This document shows, piece after piece, positions 1 through 8,433 of a stretch of 28,774 bases of DNA. Below the pieces are notes generated by a model. The model did not search any database. It was given only the letters and a program-made list of their open reading frames with translations, and was not told where the DNA came from. The DNA comes from an uncultured Eubacteriales bacterium (GTDB taxonomy: Bacteria; Bacillota; Clostridia; Oscillospirales; Oscillospiraceae). The position numbers and the translations under genes are program-made. The stretch covers positions 1-28,774 of the forward strand of contig URXY01000023.1 in assembly GCA_900552015.1 (NCBI GenBank), given 5' to 3'. Position 1 is the stretch's first letter, and the number at the start of each line of letters is the position of its first letter.

Positions 1-912
1 GTTTCAGCACCCGCTGGAGCATGTGCAGGACGCTGTCCGGGGACATGGGGCCTCCTGTTGGTGACGGGAACACCCATTCGCTGTTGCCCACATTGCACTT
101 TTGCATTTTCAGAACGCTTATCGCATCTGCCGACAGCGGCAGGGTGCGGTAGGCGTTTTTCGTTTTCAGCGGGGCTTCCACCACTTTGCCATTCTGCCGT
201 GAAATTGCCCGTTGGATTTTCAGCACGCCACGGTCGAGGTCAACGTCCGTCCACTTTAGCCCCAGCAGTTCGCCCCGGCGCAATCCCGTGGCGAGGTCGA
301 GGTAGTAGAGCTCGTACACGCCGCTGTCCCTGGCCTCTTGGAAGAAGGCGCTGAGTTGGTCGGCGGTCAAGGTTTTCATCTCCTTGTGCTCCACCTTTGG
401 CAAGGCGCAGCCCTGCGTCGGGTTACGGGTTACCAACTTCTGCTCCATGGCGAGATTGTACGCCGAGCCGATCATCTGGTGGATGTTCCGCACGGTTTTC
501 GGTGCTAACCCTTTCGGTTTCTCTTTCGCTTCGATGCGGTCTACTCGCCCGCCGTCCAGCAGGTGCTTGTAGAATCGCTGCAAGTCCAGAGAGGTCAGGT
601 CTGCCAGCTGGATGCTGCCGATCTGCGGCTTGATGTGGTTTTTCAGAAAACCTTGGCTGGTCTTGAACGTGGACGGTCTGAGTTTCACCTTGGCGTAGTT
701 CTCCATCCAGACCTCCAGCCAACTCCCCACGGTGTAGGTCTTGGCCCGCCCATAGTCGATGCCCACATTTTCCTCGATGGCCTTTTTCAGCTTTTCCTTG
801 ACCTCGGCCTGCGTCTTGCCGAGGACATTTTTGATGATGGCCTTGCCAGTTTCGGAATCGTGACCGACTGTGTACCGCCCCTCCCAGCGTCCGTCTTTTC
901 GTTTTCGGATCT
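1..912 (-). mobile_element. End of an integrative element inserted in a histidine kinase gene
   Basis: The integrase gene lies directly against host coding sequence, as is usual at the int end of integrative and conjugative elements. Kinase sequence matches its family up to the residues LLKI (911-919 and the next codon, minus strand). From about base 907 downwards the sequence is integrase. The element extends out of the window to the left, so its size, cargo and second attachment site cannot be seen. The exact core site cannot be defined from one end alone. Confidence 0.75.
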
Positions 913-916
913 TCAA
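1..916 (-). CDS. Tyrosine recombinase (integrase) of an integrative element, cut by the window edge
   Basis: This is a site-specific integrase of the Tn916/Tn1549-like tyrosine recombinase family, which inserts and excises a mobile element. About 305 residues are visible and the frame is still open at base 1. The N-terminal arm-binding region contains RKRKDGRWEGRYTVGHD. It is followed by a SAM-like core-binding domain (WLEVWMENYAKVKLRP) and the start of the catalytic domain, with the first catalytic Arg in ATGLRRGELLGLKW and the beta-hairpin Lys in APLKTKNAYRTLPL. The HxxR, late His and Tyr residues must lie beyond the left edge. There is no ATG in the usual place. The closest fit to the usual N-terminus is a TTG at 914-916 with no Shine-Dalgarno, because the frame runs straight in from the histidine kinase upstream. 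The family call is very secure; the start is not. Confidence 0.93.
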   Translation of the reverse strand, partial: MKIRKRKDGRWEGRYTVGHDSETGKAIIKNVLGKTQAEVKEKLKKAIEENVGIDYGRAKTYTVGSWLEVWMENYAKVKLRPSTFKTSQGFLKNHIKPQIGSIQLADLTSLDLQRFYKHLLDGGRVDRIEAKEKPKGLAPKTVRNIHQMIGSAYNLAMEQKLVTRNPTQGCALPKVEHKEMKTLTADQLSAFFQEARDSGVYELYYLDLATGLRRGELLGLKWTDVDLDRGVLKIQRAISRQNGKVVEAPLKTKNAYRTLPLSADAISVLKMQKCNVGNSEWVFPSPTGGPMSPDSVLHMLQRVLK

Positions 917-2264
917 AAGGCCGATGATGCCGTTGAGCGGCGTGCGGATGTCGTGGCTCATGCGGTGCGGAAAGTTCGTCTTCGCCTCGTTGGCGCGGCG
1001 CGCCTCCGCCACGGCCTCTTCCAGGTCTTTCTGGTATTCGAGCTCCTTCGTCTTCTGCTCGTCGATATTGCGGGCCGAAACGAGCACATGCGTCACCTCG
1101 CCGCCTTCATCGCGCGTCTTCGCGATGAGCGTGACAAGATACCACGCCCCGTTCCTGCCCCTGAATTCACAGGTGATGAACTTCTTATCCCACAGCCGCG
1201 CGGCTGCCGTGGAAAAATCGAGAAAACGGTCGGCCTCCTCGTGCTGGCTGGGCGCAATGATCCTGTTCAGGACAAAATCCTTAAATTCCTCGCTCGGCCC
1301 GATATGCCCCTGATACTGCTCCGACCGGCCGCGGCCGGAAATGAGCATATAGGTCTGCGCCTTCAGGTCAATCACGCTGATATCCTGATAGACCGTACCC
1401 AGTGCACGGATGATCTCATAGCGTTCCTCCGAAGCCTTGAGATGCCTTTCAAGCTCCGCCTCGCGCTGCTCCCGCTCGGTAATAAAGCGGCTGACGTCGG
1501 AAATGATGCACTGCAAAAATGTGCCGCCCGGCAGCTCGACCTTCACGGTCGTGTCTGATACCCAGGGATAGCCGTCTTTGCCCAGAATACGGTAGATCAC
1601 ATCCCCGTTGGGGCTCTCGATCCCGCCCCGCAAAATTTTGTCCACGTGATCTTTCGTAATGCCGAGGTCCTCGGGACAGAGCATATTGGCAAACTTGTTG
1701 TCAAACTTCGTGCGGACCTCTTCCTCTGTCCAACCAAGCATATTCAAAAATCGCTCGCCGATATAGAGGAACGGAAGACCCTCGCTGATGCCGCAGCGGA
1801 CATACCCACCCGGCAGATTTTTGAAAAGATGATCCGAGACCGTATTTTTCGATTCCAGCTCCTGCTGCCGCTGCACAAAGGCGCTCATATCCGTGCAGAC
1901 ACTGAGGATGGCGAGCCTCAGCTCGGATGACCTTTCCCTTGTCCACTGTCCAGAACCATGAGCCGTCCCTGCGCGGCATACAATAGGTCGTTTCATAGGT
2001 CATGCCCTCGTAAAAATGTCCGCCGAGGTCCTTTTCGACCTGCGGCATATCGTCGGGGTGGATGGTGTTCGCCACCCTGCCGCCTATCCCCGCGGCCAGC
2101 TCCTCCACGCTCCCGTAGCCGAGCAGCTCCGCCATTTCTTCGTTGGCGTAGTACAGCGGAAAGTCTGCTTCGCAGTACCCACCGAGCATGCCGGACTTTT
2201 TCCCCTGATAGGTGAACTCCGATGCCAGGGTGTCTCTCTTTTCCTGCGACAGATGCTTGTTCAT
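911..2264 (-). pseudogene. PAS-domain sensor histidine kinase, frameshifted and truncated by an inserted element
   Basis: The start at 2264 has a good ribosome binding site (GGAGGTCCCGAA then ATG). The first frame gives an N-terminal PAS domain with YYANEEMAELLGYGSVEEL, IHPDDM and RRDGSWFWTVDKGKVIRAE. Near 1925 homology jumps to another frame, resuming as LAILSVCTDMS, and the original frame stops at 1701. The second frame encodes a second PAS domain (FLYIGERFLNMLGWTEEEV), a third PAS-like region and a coiled linker (LEYQKDLEEAVAEARRANEA). It ends in the H-box MSHDIRTPLNGIIGLL, whose His at 953-955 is the phosphoacceptor. The rest of the dimerisation domain and the whole ATPase domain are missing, because the frame passes into integrase. 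No transmembrane segment is seen, so it was probably a cytoplasmic sensor. It cannot act as a kinase in this form. A sequencing error could explain the frameshift but not the insertion. Confidence 0.85.
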
Positions 2265-2703
2265 TTCGGGACCTCCGTGCGTTAAAATACCGGCCGCTGC
2301 ATTTTGCATGACCGTGCGGAGCCTGCCTGTGCCAAAGATCGCCGCGGTGTAAAACCGCACAATTACCCAATATGATCATGGTATTCTATCGTCGATCGTA
2401 CTTCAAGCCCCGGGCGAATGCGAGGAAAATTCCGGATAAAGCCTTGCTATCCGTTCCTTTTTCGCGGAAAGACGCTAATATGATGCTTTTCTATCCATAC
2501 CGGCGGGAACGGGGCACATCCGCACCGGTATTTCCCGCGGCCGCCGTCAAATATCCGTAACGCCCAACCGGTCCGGGATCGGCATTCTCCACGATCTGTA
2601 CCCTCTCGCTCAAGTTTACATAAAATTGTTCAGCATTTGACATCCTTGCAAAATGTGTGCGCATATGATATCCTTATTGTCAAATATATTTCAGGAGGAT
2701 GCT
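2265..2703. promoter_or_regulatory. Divergent intergenic region between kinase and LuxR-type regulator
   Basis: These 439 bases lie between two divergent genes and carry no convincing gene. The three short open frames here have no ribosome binding site and no recognisable product. A perfect TTGACA (2637-2642) faces the regulator, with TATGAT at 2664-2669, but the 21-base spacing is too long for a standard vegetative promoter. It may therefore need an activator or be coincidental. An AGGAGG at 2693-2698 marks the start of the regulator at 2704. Confidence 0.35.
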
Positions 2704-5208
2704 ATGGCAAAACGCAGGTGGGACCTCAATACCGTTTATATCTCCGAGCGGCTGAAGGAGTGCCTGCGCCCGCTCTCGCGCTGCGCGCTCACGACCGTCG
2801 TCGCGCCGATGGGCTACGGCAAAACGACGGCGGTGAACTGGTACCTTGGCGAGCGTGAGCGCCTCGAGAGCGCGCGCATCATCCGCATCAGCGTGTATTC
2901 CGACAACCTCGCCATCTTCTGGAAGAGCGTGCAGGACGCTTTCTTGCACGCGGGGCTCAGCCTCCTGCAAGGCTATGCCTGCCCCGCCGACACGGCGGGC
3001 GCGAGCCTTCTGACCGACGACCTCTGCCACGCGCTCGCGGGCAAGGTCCCCTGCTACCTCTTCATCGACGATTTTCACCTTTTGACCGACGAGCGCATGG
3101 CGAGCTTTCTCTGCACACTCGCGTCAAGGCTGCCCGAAAACGTGCATCTCATCGTCGCGAGCCGTGACCGCTTTCTCCCTCCCGAGGCTGTCGTGCGCCT
3201 CGGCGGCAAGCTCTGCCGCATCGGCACCGAGCAGCTACACCTGAACCACACCGAGCTCTCCGTCTATGCCCGCCGCTGCGGCATCGAGCTCACCGATGCG
3301 CAGATCGACACGCTGCTCTATTCGAGCGAGGGCTGGTTCTCGGCCATTTACTTAAATCTCCGCACGCTCTCCGAGCGCGGTGCGCTGCCCGACCGAAGCT
3401 CGGATATCTACGCGATCTTCTCCGCGGCGATGATCGACCCGCTGCCGCCGAAGCAGCGCGAATTTCTATCCGTCATGGGGCTTGCCGACGAATTCACCGT
3501 GGAAATGGCAGAATTTGTCACGGGAAACAAAAACGCAAAAAAACTCCTCACGGCGCTGACAGAGCAGAACGCCTTCGTCAAGCGCCTGCCGGACAGCGGG
3601 ACCTACCGCTTCCACCACATGATGAAAGAGTGCGCCGAGCGCACGTTCCTGTCGCTCGACCCCGCCGTGCAGGCGGTCTACCGCGACCGCTGCGGTGCAT
3701 GGTACGAGGCGCGACAGCTCTACCTCCACGCGCTCGCGTCCTACCGCGCGAGCGGGAACTGCGATGCGGCGCTGCGTGTCATTCAAAAGGACGCGGGCAT
3801 CCTGCTTGCCTCGCTCAAAAGCTCGGACGTCATCGCGTTCCTTGCGCAATGCCCGGCAGAAACGCTCAAGGCGCATCCGTTCGCGCTCCTCGTGCTCATG
3901 CGCAGCATGTTCAACTGGCGGGAGGTCCCGAAAATGCTCGAAATGAAGGCTCTGCTGCTCGCCGCCATCGAAGAGCACCCGGAGTTTCCTGCCGAAGAGC
4001 GCGGGGACCTTCTCGGTGAGTGCGACCTCATCACGAGCTTTCTGATGTATAACGACATCTCCGCGATGAGCAGGCTCCACCGCAGCGCAAGCGCACAGAT
4101 GTCGCGCCCTGCCATCAGCATCCGCCCGGACGGCGGCTGGACCTTCGGCTCGCCATCGGTGCTGATGATGTTCCACCGCACGCCGGGCGCACTGGAACGC
4201 GAGCTCGCCGAGATGGACGAATGTATGCCCCACTACTACAAGATCACGAACGGCCACGGACAGGGCGCTGAGACCATCATGCGCGCGGAGGCCGACTTCA
4301 TGCGCGCCTGCTTTGCCGACGCGCAGATCATGCTCGAGCGCGCCTATGCGCAGATTGACGGCAACGGGCAGGAAAACATGGCCTTGTGCTGCGACTTTCT
4401 CGCCTGGCGGCTCTCGCTCTGCACTTCTTTCACGCCGCGCGAGTCCTTTGAGCAGCGGCGCGAGGCGCTGCTGCAGCAGCACAACGTTGCATGGCTCAAC
4501 ATTCTGCAAAGCTCCTGCGCCTATTACTATGCGCTGCTGGGACTGCCCGAAAAAATTCCTGCGGTCTTCCGCGAGCATCAGCTCGCCTCCATCCACTTTC
4601 TCGCGCCCGGAAAGCCGATGATGGAGCTCATCGAAAATCAGGTCTATCTCGCCCAGGGCGAGTACGCCAAGGTCATCGGCCGCAGCGAAACGCTGCTCGG
4701 TATGTGCGAGGCGATGCACTACGCGCTCGTCGCGCTGCACATCCGCCTTCAGACCGCCGCCGCCTATGAGATGCTCGGAAAATACGAGGAGGCGCACACG
4801 CTGCTTTCCCGCGCGCTCGAAGACGCCGCGCCGGACGCCCTCCTGCTCCCCTTTGTCGAAAACTACCGCTATCTTGAACGCACGCTGGAGGCCTGTGCCG
4901 CCGGCCCCCTCGCCGCCTTTGTCCGCCGCATCCGGTCGCTCGGTGAAACGGTCAAAGCCCGGCGCAATGCGCAAAGGGCGGGCCGAAACACCCCCGCCGC
5001 CTTTGCCGCACTCACGAATCGGGAGCGCGAGCTCGCTTCGCTCATCGCCGCGCGGCTCAGCAACCGCGAGATCGCAGAAAAACTTTTTCTCTCCGAGGGC
5101 AGCGTGAAGCAATATGTCAACCAGCTCTACTCCAAGCTCCACATCGAGGGCGACCGCCGCACGAAGCGCTCACAGCTCACGCAGCTATGGACAGCGGAAA
5201 AGAACTAA
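2704..5208 (+). CDS. MalT/LuxR-type large ATP-dependent transcriptional regulator
   Basis: This 834-residue protein belongs to the LAL (large ATP-binding LuxR) class, whose best known member is MalT. It has an N-terminal STAND-type ATPase domain with Walker A APMGYGKTT (residues 34-42) and Walker B CYLFIDDFHLL (about 117-127). A long alpha-helical, TPR-like sensor region fills the middle. A C-terminal LuxR helix-turn-helix carries LTNRERELASLIAARLSNREIAEKLFLSE split over its recognition helices and KQYVNQLYSKL after it. Such proteins bind an inducer and ATP, form oligomers and activate promoters. ATG 2704 is chosen over an upstream in-frame start at 2653 because AGGAGG lies five bases before it. 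The inducer cannot be predicted. The neighbouring lipoprotein cluster is a plausible target, but only by position. Confidence 0.9.
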   Translation: MAKRRWDLNTVYISERLKECLRPLSRCALTTVVAPMGYGKTTAVNWYLGERERLESARIIRISVYSDNLAIFWKSVQDAFLHAGLSLLQGYACPADTAGASLLTDDLCHALAGKVPCYLFIDDFHLLTDERMASFLCTLASRLPENVHLIVASRDRFLPPEAVVRLGGKLCRIGTEQLHLNHTELSVYARRCGIELTDAQIDTLLYSSEGWFSAIYLNLRTLSERGALPDRSSDIYAIFSAAMIDPLPPKQREFLSVMGLADEFTVEMAEFVTGNKNAKKLLTALTEQNAFVKRLPDSGTYRFHHMMKECAERTFLSLDPAVQAVYRDRCGAWYEARQLYLHALASYRASGNCDAALRVIQKDAGILLASLKSSDVIAFLAQCPAETLKAHPFALLVLMRSMFNWREVPKMLEMKALLLAAIEEHPEFPAEERGDLLGECDLITSFLMYNDISAMSRLHRSASAQMSRPAISIRPDGGWTFGSPSVLMMFHRTPGALERELAEMDECMPHYYKITNGHGQGAETIMRAEADFMRACFADAQIMLERAYAQIDGNGQENMALCCDFLAWRLSLCTSFTPRESFEQRREALLQQHNVAWLNILQSSCAYYYALLGLPEKIPAVFREHQLASIHFLAPGKPMMELIENQVYLAQGEYAKVIGRSETLLGMCEAMHYALVALHIRLQTAAAYEMLGKYEEAHTLLSRALEDAAPDALLLPFVENYRYLERTLEACAAGPLAAFVRRIRSLGETVKARRNAQRAGRNTPAAFAALTNRERELASLIAARLSNREIAEKLFLSEGSVKQYVNQLYSKLHIEGDRRTKRSQLTQLWTAEKN

Positions 5209-5230
5209 CTTCAAGTTAATAGAAACCGGA

Positions 5231-5267
5231 AAAGAACCACCGTACAATGACAGTACGGTGGTTCTTT
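5231..5267 (+). terminator. Perfect 15-bp hairpin after the LuxR-type regulator
   Basis: AAAGAACCACCGTAC (5231-5245) pairs perfectly with GTACGGTGGTTCTTT (5253-5267) around a 7-base loop. No T-run follows beyond the TTT of the stem. It may stop transcription weakly in both directions or act as a partial barrier between the regulator and the downstream genes. Confidence 0.7.
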
Positions 5268-5301
5268 ACCTATCGGCCCACAACGCGCTGAGGAAGGGGG
5301 A

Positions 5302-5556
5302 ATGCGTTTGTACCGAAAATACATCGCGGCGGTCACTCCGCTCGCGGACCACATCCTTCAGGTCGACTTCGTCTCCGGCAGCCGTCTGCTGCTCGACATG
5401 AAGCCGTACCTCGACAAGCTCCGCTTCCGCCCGCTCACCGACCCGGCGGTGTGGAGCAGCGCCGTGACCAACGGCATTTTTGTCCGCTTCAACAACGTGG
5501 AGCTCAGCCATGATGAGCTGCTCTCCATGGCGGAACAGAGCCACAGTGCTTTATAA
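5302..5556 (+). CDS. Small DUF2442-like protein
   Basis: This 84-residue protein has the look of the DUF2442 family: an N-terminal strand pattern AVTPLADHILQVDFVSGSR, then MKPYLDKLRFRPLTDPAVW and a C-terminal NNVELSHDELLSMAEQS. Family members are short beta-rich proteins of unknown role, often next to toxin-antitoxin-like or regulatory genes. The start at 5302 follows AGGAAGGGGGA. It lies 21 bases before the first lipoprotein gene and appears to begin the lipoprotein gene run. No signal peptide or membrane segment is seen, so it should be cytoplasmic. No toxin partner is recognisable beside it. Confidence 0.75.
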   Translation: MRLYRKYIAAVTPLADHILQVDFVSGSRLLLDMKPYLDKLRFRPLTDPAVWSSAVTNGIFVRFNNVELSHDELLSMAEQSHSAL

Positions 5557-5577
5557 AAATCAAGGAGGAAGAAGACC

Positions 5578-6336
5578 ATGGACCTGAAAAAATGGAGCGC
5601 ATTGCTCTGCACCCTGCTTCTGCTCGCGGGACTGCTCACCGCCTGCGGCAGCGACGACTCCGACGACTACGCAGACTACGGCGACGACCCCACTGTGCCG
5701 TCGACGATCGACGGCTTTGTCAAGGAAAGCTACGACAGCTATGATTACAGCGTTTTCGAAGGTTACTATCTGCCCGACAGCGGCACGGACTTCGACTATC
5801 TCATCATCGACACCAACGGTTCGCGCTGGCGCATCGGCAACAACGACGACCTCGCCGCCAGCGGCTATTTGCAGTACGACGCGGACTATGACTGCATCTA
5901 CGCCTACAACGAACACGACGGCATCGCCTACCAGTTCTCTTTCGACGGCGGCAGTGTGAACATCTATTCGCTCGGCTCGTTCACCTATGAAATGAGCCTC
6001 GACGAGTTCGACGCACAGGCCGAAGACTACAACAGCAGCGACAGTTCGGTCGATCTCTCTTACCTTGCGGGCATCTGGTATCTGGACGGTGATCTCGACG
6101 CCGACAGCTACATCTACATCGACAGCAGCGGCGGTCTCTGGGGCCTCTACGAGCGCGCGCCCGGCGCGGAGACGACCGAGGTCGACGGCGGCTTTATCTC
6201 GGCCCCGACCGATGTGGACGACGTGTACTATGCCGTTTCCACGACGTATCAGGACGTCACCTATGAATTCACGCTTTTTGACACCGATTCCATCGTATGG
6301 GGCGGCGAGAACGACTACTACGAACGCCTTGAGTAA
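5578..6336 (+). CDS. Acidic lipoprotein with two repeated beta-type modules
   Basis: This 252-residue secreted lipoprotein has an N-terminal KK, a hydrophobic core and the lipobox LLTAC with the lipidated Cys at residue 23, followed by a very acidic linker. The mature part holds two similar modules of about 75 residues. The first contains GYYLPDSGTDFDYLIIDTNG...WRI; the second contains GIWYLDGDLDADSYIYIDSSG...WGL. Both end in a Tyr-rich strand followed by an Asp-containing turn (YQFSFDGGS and YEFTLFDTDS). This suggests duplication of a small beta domain. AAGGAGG stands before the ATG at a good distance. The gene is the first of three successive lipoprotein genes. No named family is recognised, and the function is unknown. 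Confidence 0.85.
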   Translation: MDLKKWSALLCTLLLLAGLLTACGSDDSDDYADYGDDPTVPSTIDGFVKESYDSYDYSVFEGYYLPDSGTDFDYLIIDTNGSRWRIGNNDDLAASGYLQYDADYDCIYAYNEHDGIAYQFSFDGGSVNIYSLGSFTYEMSLDEFDAQAEDYNSSDSSVDLSYLAGIWYLDGDLDADSYIYIDSSGGLWGLYERAPGAETTEVDGGFISAPTDVDDVYYAVSTTYQDVTYEFTLFDTDSIVWGGENDYYERLE

Positions 6337-6370
6337 GCCGTTTTGAAACGTGAAGAAGGGAGAAAAGAAG

Positions 6371-7459
6371 ATGAAAGCTTTCCATCATTTCCTTGCGGTG
6401 CTGCTTGCGGTTCTGCTTTGCCTGAGCCTGACCGCCTGCGGCGACAGCAGCGATGACGTCACGGGCGACGACTGGCGCGTGAGCGGCGTGGTCGCCGCCG
6501 AGGGCACCATCACGCACGAGGGCGAGGGCAGCGTCAAGGTGCTCGTCACCGTAGGACCCGAGAGCGCGGCGTTCTACCGCGACGAGCCCGAGCAGGAGCT
6601 TTTCGACAGCGTGTCCTTCCCCGTGACGGTCGAGGACGCGAACGACGATGGCACGGGCTTTGACATTTCGTTCGACGACATCACCGGCGATGGCGAGAGC
6701 GACGTCGTCGTGACGTTCCAGCACGCCGACATGAGCACGACGCAGATGGTCTGGTTCTGGGATGCCGACGAGCGCTATGTCTTCGAGCCGGATTACTCCT
6801 ACTTCCACGAAAACGGCGTGCAGACCGACCTGACCGACACGCCCTATTTCTCTGACAACGGCTTACAGATCAACGCTGCGGTCAACACGGGCACTTATCT
6901 TCTGGAAGACGGCGTTTCCTGCTACTCCGGCCTTGGCGACGGCTACGCGACCAACGACTGCTACTGGGAGGTCATCAAACACAGCGACCAGTCGCACGAC
7001 GGCATCCGCGAGATCCAGTTCGACGCGGTCTGCTATATCCCCGAGAGCTCCATCCCGTACTTCACCGAGCAATACATCACCAACACCGACAGCGAGCTCT
7101 ACGACTATTACACCGGCATGTGGTTCACTGCCGCCACCGCCTACGGCAACAGCCAGCGCGGCGACAACTACTATGTCCATACCGTCAATTACAACGGTGA
7201 AGAATATCTCATCGAATTTGCCTACTCGACCGACTGGCAGTACAACGTCAGCGATTGGGCGATGGTTCTGACCAAGAGCTACATGGTCTACCTGCCCGAC
7301 GATTACGAGGGGCTGGTCTTCGCCGCCATGCCACAGCTCGACAACTATAAGGACTGCGCCAGACGGATGCAGCTCGATAGCATCGCGCCCGTGGCGAGCA
7401 TCATGGACATTGACCTTGTCGACCCCTACAACACGCTGTTTTTCAGCATTTGCTACTAA
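6371..7459 (+). CDS. Acidic lipoprotein of unknown function
   Basis: This 362-residue lipoprotein has the lipobox LSLTAC with the lipid-bearing Cys at residue 23, the same position as in both neighbours. The mature protein is rich in Asp, Glu and Tyr. It contains FDDITGDGESDVVVTF, which resembles an FG-GAP or dockerin-like calcium loop (DxxGDGxxD). The rest has no recognised domain. The start at 6371 is preferred over a GTG at 6350 because AAGGGAG lies at the right distance before it and the signal peptide then begins normally. It lies 34 bases after the previous lipoprotein gene and is probably co-transcribed. It should sit on the outer face of the cytoplasmic membrane. Confidence 0.83.
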   Translation: MKAFHHFLAVLLAVLLCLSLTACGDSSDDVTGDDWRVSGVVAAEGTITHEGEGSVKVLVTVGPESAAFYRDEPEQELFDSVSFPVTVEDANDDGTGFDISFDDITGDGESDVVVTFQHADMSTTQMVWFWDADERYVFEPDYSYFHENGVQTDLTDTPYFSDNGLQINAAVNTGTYLLEDGVSCYSGLGDGYATNDCYWEVIKHSDQSHDGIREIQFDAVCYIPESSIPYFTEQYITNTDSELYDYYTGMWFTAATAYGNSQRGDNYYVHTVNYNGEEYLIEFAYSTDWQYNVSDWAMVLTKSYMVYLPDDYEGLVFAAMPQLDNYKDCARRMQLDSIAPVASIMDIDLVDPYNTLFFSICY

Positions 7460-7475
7460 AAAGGCGGTGAACAGC

Positions 7476-8405
7476 ATGACGCACCGAACGTATCTTCTGC
7501 CGCTCGTGCTCGCGCTGCTGCTCCTGCTGAGCCTGACCGCCTGCGGCGACAGCAGCTCTGATGATCCGCAAAGCGGCTATGAGACCGTCATGGACATGGA
7601 ATTTCTCGACGGGATGTGGAGCATCGACGGCACTTCGAAGCTGTACTTTGACAGCGAGGAGGGCTTTTACGCCTACCGCACCGGCTGGGGTCTCGGCGGG
7701 CGCGGAGAATTTGAATTGTCCGAGGCGAGCGGCCGGCCGATGATCTTTTTCAACGGCTTTCTCTATAACTTCCTTCTGCGCGACGACGGCGTGCTGCTTC
7801 CGAACCAGAACGGCGAGGGCAGCGGGCTCACCATCCACCGCCACACCTTCCTCCGCGACGATGAAGCGGAGATCGTAGAATGGGACATAAGCAACTGGGA
7901 CGGCATGTGGCAGAACGCCCTGGGCGAGACCATCGTCATCGACTCGTCGCTCATGCAGTACATCGCCTGCTCACCGGACTACTCCATGAGCGGCACCATG
8001 AACGACGAGGGCGAGGGCATGGGCCTCTACCTCTACGACAACGGAACGCGCGCCTACCTCTGCCCCAGCGACGACGGCAATAGCTTCACTCTCTCCGCCG
8101 AACGCTTTGGCCGCTACGGGGACGATCAGCACTTTGACGGTGTCTTCTACCGCAACGCCGACTTCTACACCTACACGGACATGGAAAACGCGGAGTTTTA
8201 CGAAGACGAATACTCCACCTTCTATATCTGGTACTACGACGGTGTGAACCGTTACCTTCTGGGCAACGATTATACCATCGGCGACGACGGCCTTGCCTAC
8301 CACGACGAAGACGGTCTCGTCTATCCCGCGGGCTGGATCCCCGAAGCGCCGTATGATCCCGCTGACGACTGGGGCGAAAACTGGATAGACAACTGGGATA
8401 TTTGA
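7476..8405 (+). CDS. Acidic lipoprotein with about three repeated modules
   Basis: This 309-residue lipoprotein has a leucine-rich signal peptide ending LSLTAC, with Cys at residue 23. The mature chain appears to hold three modules, each opening with a D-G-x-W/F motif: FLDGMWSIDGTSKLYFDS, NWDGMWQNALGETIVIDSS and HFDGVFYRNADFYTYTD. Each is followed by acidic beta-strand stretches. The opening motifs resemble those in the first lipoprotein of the run, so the two may share an ancestor. The start at 7476 follows AAGGCGGTG and removes a long leader overlapping the previous gene. The C-terminus is rich in Trp and Asp. No enzymatic motif is seen and the function is unknown. Confidence 0.83.
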   Translation: MTHRTYLLPLVLALLLLLSLTACGDSSSDDPQSGYETVMDMEFLDGMWSIDGTSKLYFDSEEGFYAYRTGWGLGGRGEFELSEASGRPMIFFNGFLYNFLLRDDGVLLPNQNGEGSGLTIHRHTFLRDDEAEIVEWDISNWDGMWQNALGETIVIDSSLMQYIACSPDYSMSGTMNDEGEGMGLYLYDNGTRAYLCPSDDGNSFTLSAERFGRYGDDQHFDGVFYRNADFYTYTDMENAEFYEDEYSTFYIWYYDGVNRYLLGNDYTIGDDGLAYHDEDGLVYPAGWIPEAPYDPADDWGENWIDNWDI

Positions 8406-8433
8406 AAACGCCATGATAAAGGATGGATGTGAA

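Noticed and set aside
563..1558. Plus-strand open frame of 331 residues
   Set aside because: It is antisense to the kinase and integrase, which show clear family motifs on the minus strand. No signal or domain is seen.
2372..2560. Plus-strand open frame of 62 residues in the intergenic region
   Set aside because: It has no ribosome binding site and no family resemblance, and lies in an AT/GC-mixed spacer upstream of the real start at 2704.
3466..5142. Minus-strand open frame of 558 residues
   Set aside because: It is the antisense shadow of the LuxR-type regulator, whose Walker and helix-turn-helix motifs fix the true frame.
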